Source of the DNA: an uncultured Oscillospiraceae bacterium
Lineage (GTDB): Bacteria; Bacillota; Clostridia; Oscillospirales; Oscillospiraceae
Reading direction: 5' to 3'
Length of the DNA: 11,510 nt
NCBI GenBank assembly: GCA_934662925.1
Contig: CAKUKL010000029.1
Span: 1 to 11,510 of the forward strand
Shown here: in pieces, positions 5,918 through 11,510 of the stretch
Numbering within the stretch: the first letter of the stretch is position 1
Layout of the letters: every line of letters starts with the position of its first letter
Notes under the pieces: model-generated
Told to the model about the DNA's origin: nothing
Seen by the model: only the letters and a program-made list of their open reading frames with translations
Databases searched by the model: none
Position numbers and translations under genes: made by a program

Positions 5918-5944
5918 ATCATCTTATAAAGGAGGATTGCCACC

Positions 5945-6181
5945 ATGGCTATGGATAACAAGCCCCGCAACCGCAAGCGCCGCAAGGTTTGCGCGTTCTG
6001 CGTGGACAAGGTCGAGCAGATCGACTACAAGGATACCGCCAAGCTGAAGCGTTATCTGTCCGAGCGCTCCAAGATCCTGCCCCGCCGCACCACCGGCACC
6101 TGTGCCATGCATCAGCGTCAGCTGACCGACGCCATCAAGCGCGCCCGTCACGTGGCTCTGCTGCCCTACGTCACCGACTAA
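5945..6181 (+). CDS. rpsR: 30S ribosomal protein S18 (zinc-cysteine form)
   Basis: S18 partners S6 in the small-subunit platform. The 78-residue product carries the family core [41 protein letters not shown]. It keeps the cysteine-bearing form: VCAFC (C16, C19) plus TCAMH (C53, H56), a likely zinc knuckle that many clostridia retain. Zinc binding is inferred from this pattern. AAAGGAGGA (5928-5936) lies 8 bases before ATG 5945. A second ATG at 5951 would drop two residues. It ends the operon, and the terminator begins 11 bases after the stop codon. Confidence 0.97.
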   Translation: MAMDNKPRNRKRRKVCAFCVDKVEQIDYKDTAKLKRYLSERSKILPRRTTGTCAMHQRQLTDAIKRARHVALLPYVTD

Positions 6182-6191
6182 AGAAGCGGTC

Positions 6192-6224
6192 AATGCCCCG
6201 GCTCATCGAGCCGGGGCATTTTTT
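6192..6224 (+). terminator. Rho-independent terminator of rpsF-ssb-rpsR
   Basis: A 13-bp stem (6192-6204 with 6208-6220) around a 3-base loop runs into a T-run (6219-6224) and then ATATG. It is a strong, textbook terminator. Confidence 0.95.
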
Positions 6225-6230
6225 ATATGC

Positions 6231-6259
6231 TTGTCAAACGCCGCTCCGGCAGATATAAT
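6231..6259 (+). promoter_or_regulatory. Promoter of the ferredoxin-nitroreductase gene
   Basis: TTGTCA (6231-6236), a 17-base spacer and a perfect TATAAT (6254-6259) lie directly after the rpsR terminator, so the next gene is transcribed on its own. Confidence 0.85.
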
Positions 6260-6289
6260 GGTCGGGAACAGAAGGAGGAGTGACCGCCC

Positions 6290-7054
6290 TTGATGACCAT
6301 AGATAAAAGCCTTTGCGTAAACTGCGGCGCCTGTATCACCGCCTGCTCCATGGGCATTTTCCGCCGGGATGAGAGCGGGGAAGTGACGACCCGGGACCGG
6401 CCCTGTATGGACTGCTACCACTGCGCCGCCGCCTGCCCCCGTCAGGCGGTGGAGGTGCCGGGGCTGAGCCGGGCGGAGCTGTATCCCGCGCCGTCGGCGG
6501 AGCCCATGCTGGCCGCCATCCAGCGGCGGCGCTCCATCCGGCATTTTTCCGACGAACTGCCCGCCCGGGCCGCCATTCAGCACGCGCTGGACGGCGCGGC
6601 CTACGCCCCCAGCGGCAAGAACGAGCATAAAAACCGCTGGATCGTGGTGTACGGCCGGGAGAAGGTGGAAGCCCTTTACAGGCTGGTGCTGGACTGGGCC
6701 GAGCCGGTGGAGCACTATAAGCACCTCATCTGGCTGGCCCGGAAAGGCATCGACCCGGTGACCTGCGGCGCACCCTGCCTCATCATCGGCTATAACCGGC
6801 CGGACGCCCTGAATCCGCAGGACGATACAGTCATCGCAACCGTTCTGGCGGAGCAGCTGCTGGCGGAGTCCGGGCTGGGCACCTGCTGGAGCGGCTATTT
6901 CCGCACCGCCGCTCAGGAGAGCCCCGCTATCCAGCAGGCCCTCGGCCTGCCCGAGGGGTACCGGGTGTACTCGGTGCTCATGGTGGGCGTGCCCACCGAG
7001 CGCTACCCCAACATCCCCTACCGCCCCGGCGCCGAGGCCATATGGCTGGAGTAG
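6290..7054 (+). CDS. Nitroreductase-family protein with N-terminal 2x[4Fe-4S] ferredoxin domain
   Basis: The N-terminus holds two bacterial-ferredoxin motifs, CxxCxxCxxxC at C9-C12-C15-C19 and again at C39-C42-C45-C49 (then Pro), enough for two [4Fe-4S] clusters. From about residue 73 a nitroreductase FMN domain follows (RRRSIRHFSDELP, then AAYAPSGKNEHKNRWIVV, and GLGTCWSGYF near the C-terminus). The clusters would pass electrons from reduced ferredoxin or a dehydrogenase to the flavin. The substrate may be a nitro compound, quinone or other small acceptor, but it cannot be read from sequence. This fusion is common in anaerobic clostridia. AAGGAGGAG (6272-6280) lies 9 bases before TTG 6290 and 12 before ATG 6293. 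Either codon may be the start and the product differs by one residue. The protein is cytoplasmic, with no signal or membrane segment. Confidence 0.88.
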   Translation: MMTIDKSLCVNCGACITACSMGIFRRDESGEVTTRDRPCMDCYHCAAACPRQAVEVPGLSRAELYPAPSAEPMLAAIQRRRSIRHFSDELPARAAIQHALDGAAYAPSGKNEHKNRWIVVYGREKVEALYRLVLDWAEPVEHYKHLIWLARKGIDPVTCGAPCLIIGYNRPDALNPQDDTVIATVLAEQLLAESGLGTCWSGYFRTAAQESPAIQQALGLPEGYRVYSVLMVGVPTERYPNIPYRPGAEAIWLE

Positions 7055-7096
7055 TGGCGTTCTGCCCGGCGGCAGGACAGCCTGAATAAGAAAACA

Positions 7097-7133
7097 AACA
7101 GGCCCCCACCGGCTTAGCCGGTGGGGGCCTGTT
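7097..7133 (-). terminator. Terminator between convergent genes, oriented for the GTPase operon
   Basis: A 17-bp perfect stem (7097-7113 with 7117-7133) has a TTA loop. On the minus strand it is followed by TGTTTTCTTATT, a U-rich tract, so it best ends the GTPase operon. On the plus strand the tail is ACATATC with no U-run, yet the hairpin may still stop read-through from the nitroreductase gene. Confidence 0.88.
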
Positions 7134-7148
7134 ACATATCAGAGCTAT

Positions 7149-8081
7149 TTAGAAGGACACCACGTCGTTTTTCGGTTTTTCGCAGGGCTGGACGGACAGG
7201 ATGTTCATCACCGGGCCCTCGCCGCGGTAGGCTTCGTGCTCGGCGATGCCCATGCGGGCCGTGACCTCGATCCAGTCCCGGGTCTTGTACTGCTCGATGC
7301 CGCCGCCCCGGGCCAGCAGGCCCAGAAACTGCACGTCGTTGGCGCAGCACACCATGGCGAACCGGCCGGGACAGCAGGTGTCGGGATACTGGGTGGAGCG
7401 GCAGGCCACCAGCTTCATGTGGACCTTTTTCCGGTTGTATCGCTCCGGATGGTCCATCACGTCCACATACCACACGCCGTAGTCGTCGTCCGGGATGTCG
7501 ATGACCTCCTGCTCCAGATCGAAGGGGCACATGCTCTCGTCGGCGTAGTCCTCGCTGGAGCCGTCCTCCATCTCGAGATAAATGCTGGCCTGACGGTTCA
7601 CCATCCGCAGGTTCCGGCGGCGCAGGGCGTCCCGCACCTCCGGGGAGCAGCGGTTGAAGATGATCATGTCCGCGTTGGTGATCTTCTCCATCATGAGCTG
7701 GCCCATGTTCTTGGCGTACACCTCGAAGGTGCCGCCCTCCACGATGGTCATGATCTGATAGAGGATCCAGTTAGAGGGCAGGATCTCCCGGTACAGCTTC
7801 TCCATGGACCACATGCCGTTGAACTCGATGAGCACCTGCTTGGGCTTGTATTCTTTCTCCCACGCTTTGAGCTGGGAGCACTTCAGGTCCTCCTCATCCT
7901 CCACCGTCACCACCGTGACGTTGGCCAGCGCCTTGGGGTCGTACTCGTTCTCCCCCTCCTCGCAGCGGATGAGCAGCGTCTTGTCCTCCCGGGCGAAGCC
8001 GTCGGCCAGAACGCCGCTGATAAAATCGGTCTTGCCGGCGTCCAGAAACCCGGCGACCAGATAAACAGGAATTTCCGCCAT
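7149..8081 (-). CDS. G3E (CobW-like) GTPase without CxCC, with a TIGR03943/DUF1980-like C-terminal domain
   Basis: The 310-residue protein starts with a G3E GTPase domain: P-loop GFLDAGKTD (11-19), an EFNG segment (86-89) where the family has the ExxG loop, and NRCS (143-146) where G4 NKxD is expected. The metal-binding GCxCC motif that defines most COG0523 GTPases is absent; only C68 lies nearby. The usual CobW C-terminal domain is also not evident. Instead residues about 190-305 contain PGRFAMVCCANDVQFLGLLAR (cysteines C245, C246), then DWIEVTA and a late GPVMNILSVQPCEKP. This matches, from memory, the C-terminal pattern of TIGR03943/DUF1980 (YcgQ-like) proteins. Two further cysteines are C236-C237. 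GGAAGGGG lies 7 bases before the ATG. The gene follows the His-rich GTPase by 18 bases, so they form one operon. A metal-trafficking role is inferred. Confidence 0.82.
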   Translation of the reverse strand: MAEIPVYLVAGFLDAGKTDFISGVLADGFAREDKTLLIRCEEGENEYDPKALANVTVVTVEDEEDLKCSQLKAWEKEYKPKQVLIEFNGMWSMEKLYREILPSNWILYQIMTIVEGGTFEVYAKNMGQLMMEKITNADMIIFNRCSPEVRDALRRRNLRMVNRQASIYLEMEDGSSEDYADESMCPFDLEQEVIDIPDDDYGVWYVDVMDHPERYNRKKVHMKLVACRSTQYPDTCCPGRFAMVCCANDVQFLGLLARGGGIEQYKTRDWIEVTARMGIAEHEAYRGEGPVMNILSVQPCEKPKNDVVSF

Positions 8082-8099
8082 GATCGTACCCCTTCCGGC

Positions 8100-9329
8100 T
8101 TACAGGCCGAACAGCTCGGCCAGCTTGCCCTCGTTGAGCTCCGCGCCGATGACGCACAGGCGGCCGGTGTAGTCGGGATGGCCCGCGCGGACCTCGTGCT
8201 CCTCGGGGACGTAGTCGAACTCGATCCACGCGCCGTCCGCGCCGCTGACGATGCCCTTGGCCCGGAGGATCTTGCCGTACTCGCCGGAGTCCAGCGCGGT
8301 CAGGATGCCCTCAATGTCCGCCTGAGAGAAGGCCTTGGGCGTCTCGCGGCCCCAGGAGGTGAACACCTCGTCGGCGTGGTGGTGATGATGGTGGTGGCAG
8401 GAGCACTCGGGATCGTCGCACTCGCCGTCGTCGTGGTCATGATGATGGTGATGCTCGTGCTCGTCCTCGTCATGATCGTGGTGATGGTGCTCGTGCTCGT
8501 GCTCGTCCTCGTCATGATCGTGGTGATGGTGGTCGTGGTCGTCCTCATCATGATCATGGTGATGATGCTCGTGATCGTGCTCATCCTCATCCTCGTCATG
8601 GTCGTGATGATGATGCTCGTGGTCGTGCTCGTCCTCATCGTGGTCATGGTGATGGTGGTGCTCATGTTCGTGCTCGGCCTCTTCCGCCTCGTGCTCCGCC
8701 CGCATTTTTGCCAGCAGTTCGTCCGCGAGGGACACCTTCTCGATGGCGGTGAGGATGGTCTTGCCGTCCAGCTCGTCCCACGGGGTGGTGATGATGGCGG
8801 CGTCGGGGTTCTTCTCCCGGAGCATGGCCGCGGCGGCCTCCAGCTTCTCCTGACTGAGCTTCTGGGTGCGGGAGAGGATGATGGTGCCGGCGGACTCGAT
8901 CTGGTTGTTGTAGAACTCGCCGAAGTTCTTCATATACACCTTGACCTTGGTGGCGTCGGCCACGGTGACAAAGCTGTTGAGCTTCAGCTCGGGGGCCTCG
9001 GCCACGGTGTTCTCCACCGCCACGATCACGTCGCTGAGCTTGCCCACGCCGGAGGGTTCGATGAGGATGCGGTCGGGGTGGAACTGCTCCGCCACCTCCC
9101 GCAGGGCCTTGTTGAAGTCGCCCACCAGAGAGCAGCAGATGCAGCCGGAGGACATTTCGGAGATCTGCACGCCGGACTCCTTCAGGAAGCCGCCGTCGAT
9201 GCTGATCTCGCCGAACTCGTTTTCGATGAGCACCAGCTTCTCGCCGGGGTAGGCCTCAGCCAGCAGCTTTTTGATGAGGGTGGTCTTACCGGCCCCGAGG
9301 AAGCCGGAGATAATGTCGATTTTTGTCAT
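8100..9329 (-). CDS. CobW/COG0523-family G3E GTPase with very long His-rich insert (putative metallochaperone)
   Basis: G3E GTPases of this family load or ration transition metals (Zn, Co, Ni), using GTP hydrolysis to hand metal to client proteins. The P-loop is GFLGAGKTT (9-17). The ENEFGE segment (36-41) and the GCICC metal site (C63, C65, C66) are intact, and EPSG lies at 91-94. The G4 position reads SRTQ (153-156) rather than NKxD. Residues about 213-318 are a His/Asp/Glu tract with about fifty histidines, ending in a cysteine cluster (ECDDPECSC) and seven histidines. A CobW C-terminal domain follows (about 325-409). I chose ATG 9329 because AAAGGA lies 8-13 bases upstream and the P-loop follows at once. 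The upstream in-frame extension lacks family character and would cross the leader hairpin. The length is 409 residues, long for the family because of the insert. It is first in the operon. Confidence 0.92.
   Translation of the reverse strand: MTKIDIISGFLGAGKTTLIKKLLAEAYPGEKLVLIENEFGEISIDGGFLKESGVQISEMSSGCICCSLVGDFNKALREVAEQFHPDRILIEPSGVGKLSDVIVAVENTVAEAPELKLNSFVTVADATKVKVYMKNFGEFYNNQIESAGTIILSRTQKLSQEKLEAAAAMLREKNPDAAIITTPWDELDGKTILTAIEKVSLADELLAKMRAEHEAEEAEHEHEHHHHHDHDEDEHDHEHHHHDHDEDEDEHDHEHHHHDHDEDDHDHHHHDHDEDEHEHEHHHHDHDEDEHEHHHHHDHDDGECDDPECSCHHHHHHHADEVFTSWGRETPKAFSQADIEGILTALDSGEYGKILRAKGIVSGADGAWIEFDYVPEEHEVRAGHPDYTGRLCVIGAELNEGKLAELFGL
8376..8693 (-). repeat. In-frame tandem repeat coding the His-rich tract
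   Basis: About six imperfect units of 12-16 codons (36-48 bases) follow one another. The typical unit reads EHDHEHHHHDHDED. Codons vary between CAC/CAT and GAC/GAT, so copies are similar but not identical at DNA level. Unit number probably varies between strains by slippage. This tract also creates a long, meaningless open frame on the plus strand. Confidence 0.9.
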
Positions 9330-9347
9330 AGCTGATCGTCCTTTGCC

Positions 9348-9371
9348 GGGGTCTGCGGCCAGCCGCGCCCC
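9348..9371 (-). promoter_or_regulatory. Leader hairpin of the GTPase operon
   Basis: GGGG (9348-9351) faces CCCC (9368-9371), and GCGGC (9355-9359) faces GCCGC (9362-9366), in the short untranslated leader between the promoter and ATG 9329. It may affect mRNA stability or translation. I recognise no riboswitch class. Confidence 0.4.
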
Positions 9372-9391
9372 AAAATTTTTATTCAAAAAAT

Positions 9392-9419
9392 ATCATACCA
9401 TTTTTGCAGGAAAAAGCAA
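9392..9419 (-). promoter_or_regulatory. Promoter of the GTPase operon
   Basis: On the minus strand, TTGCTT (9419-9414), a 16-base spacer and TATGAT (9397-9392) form a sigma-A type promoter. Transcription would start near 9385, giving a leader of about 55 bases. Confidence 0.65.
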
Positions 9420-9425
9420 CCGTCC

Positions 9426-9440
9426 GCGGAAATTTTCCGC
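9426..9440. promoter_or_regulatory. Palindrome next to the GTPase operon promoter (possible operator)
   Basis: GCGGAAA-T-TTTCCGC is a perfect 7-1-7 inverted repeat, 6 bases upstream of the -35 element. Its symmetry and place suit a dimeric regulator. It does not look like the Bacillus Zur box. It could also be a weak hairpin downstream of clpB. The function is a guess. Confidence 0.35.
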
Positions 9441-9483
9441 AGACCGCGCTCCCTTTGCTGAGATGTTCCGGAAGCCGCGAAAG

Positions 9484-9511
9484 CCCCCGCCGGGAAAAAT
9501 CCCGGCGGGGG
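9484..9511 (-). terminator. Terminator of clpB
   Basis: A 12-bp perfect GC-rich stem (9484-9495 with 9500-9511) around a 4-base loop lies 12 bases after the clpB stop codon. The minus-strand tail is CTTTCGCGG, so the U-run is short but the stem is very stable. Confidence 0.8.
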
Positions 9512-9523
9512 TGGCGTATTTGC

Positions 9524-11510
<1,987 letters not shown>

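Noticed and set aside
8376..8693. CRISPR-like or satellite DNA in the tandem repeat
   Set aside because: The repeat is in frame, codes for a coherent His-rich tract and varies in unit length, so it is a coding repeat.
7236..9335. A 699-codon open frame on the plus strand antisense to both GTPase genes
   Set aside because: It is a shadow. The GTPase genes use G/C-rich codons, and the His/Asp codons read as Met/Val/Leu on the other strand, so stops are lacking. Its product is a Val/Met/Leu run with no domain, while the minus-strand frames have clear motifs.

Overview
The window reads as the chromosome of a GC-rich, Gram-positive anaerobe of the Clostridia, most likely an Oscillospiraceae-type gut bacterium (Flavonifractor/Oscillibacter-like). 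This rests on strong AGGAGG ribosome sites before almost every gene, the clostridial-type zinc-cysteine ribosomal protein S18, a clostridial sigma-54, the rpsF-ssb-rpsR operon, a ferredoxin-nitroreductase fusion typical of anaerobes, and codon use rich in G/C. The genus is inference. Most of the window is ordinary core chromosome. The unusual parts are a pair of G3E (CobW/COG0523) GTPase genes near the right end, a cluster of three tiny overlapping genes near the left end, and a hairpin-dense non-coding stretch at the extreme left.

Layout, left to right. Positions 1-361 hold no convincing gene but a close series of perfect inverted repeats. Next, on the minus strand, come tRNA-Tyr(GTA) and tRNA-Thr(TGT), with a clear promoter (655-683) and terminator (401-437). 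On the plus strand, 778-1466 carries three small overlapping genes: a two-CxxC mini-protein, a charged helical protein, and a protein with a sigma-70 region-4-like helix-turn-helix. Then follow rpoN (sigma-54) with a HAD phosphatase 20 bases behind it, a strong terminator, mnmA (tRNA 2-thiouridylase), and rpsF-ssb-rpsR with its own consensus promoter, a structured leader and a terminator. A 2x[4Fe-4S] ferredoxin-nitroreductase gene with its own promoter ends the plus-strand half.

From 7097 on, the genes lie on the minus strand. A long hairpin separates the convergent blocks. The two G3E GTPase genes form one operon, read from a promoter at 9392-9419. The first (8100-9329) is a canonical CxCC GTPase carrying about fifty histidines in an insert of roughly 106 residues. 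The second (7149-8081) lacks CxCC, and its C-terminal half resembles the 'RF..CC..D' domain of the TIGR03943/DUF1980 (YcgQ-like) family. A 3'-terminal piece of clpB (disaggregase) runs off the right edge.

How they work together: the tRNA genes, mnmA, rpsF and rpsR serve translation, and ssb serves DNA replication and repair. rpoN and the small HTH gene are transcription regulators. The GTPase pair most likely handles a transition metal such as zinc, nickel or cobalt. The candidate undescribed system is this two-GTPase operon, with one metal-buffering His-rich partner and one GTPase fused to a cysteine-pair domain.
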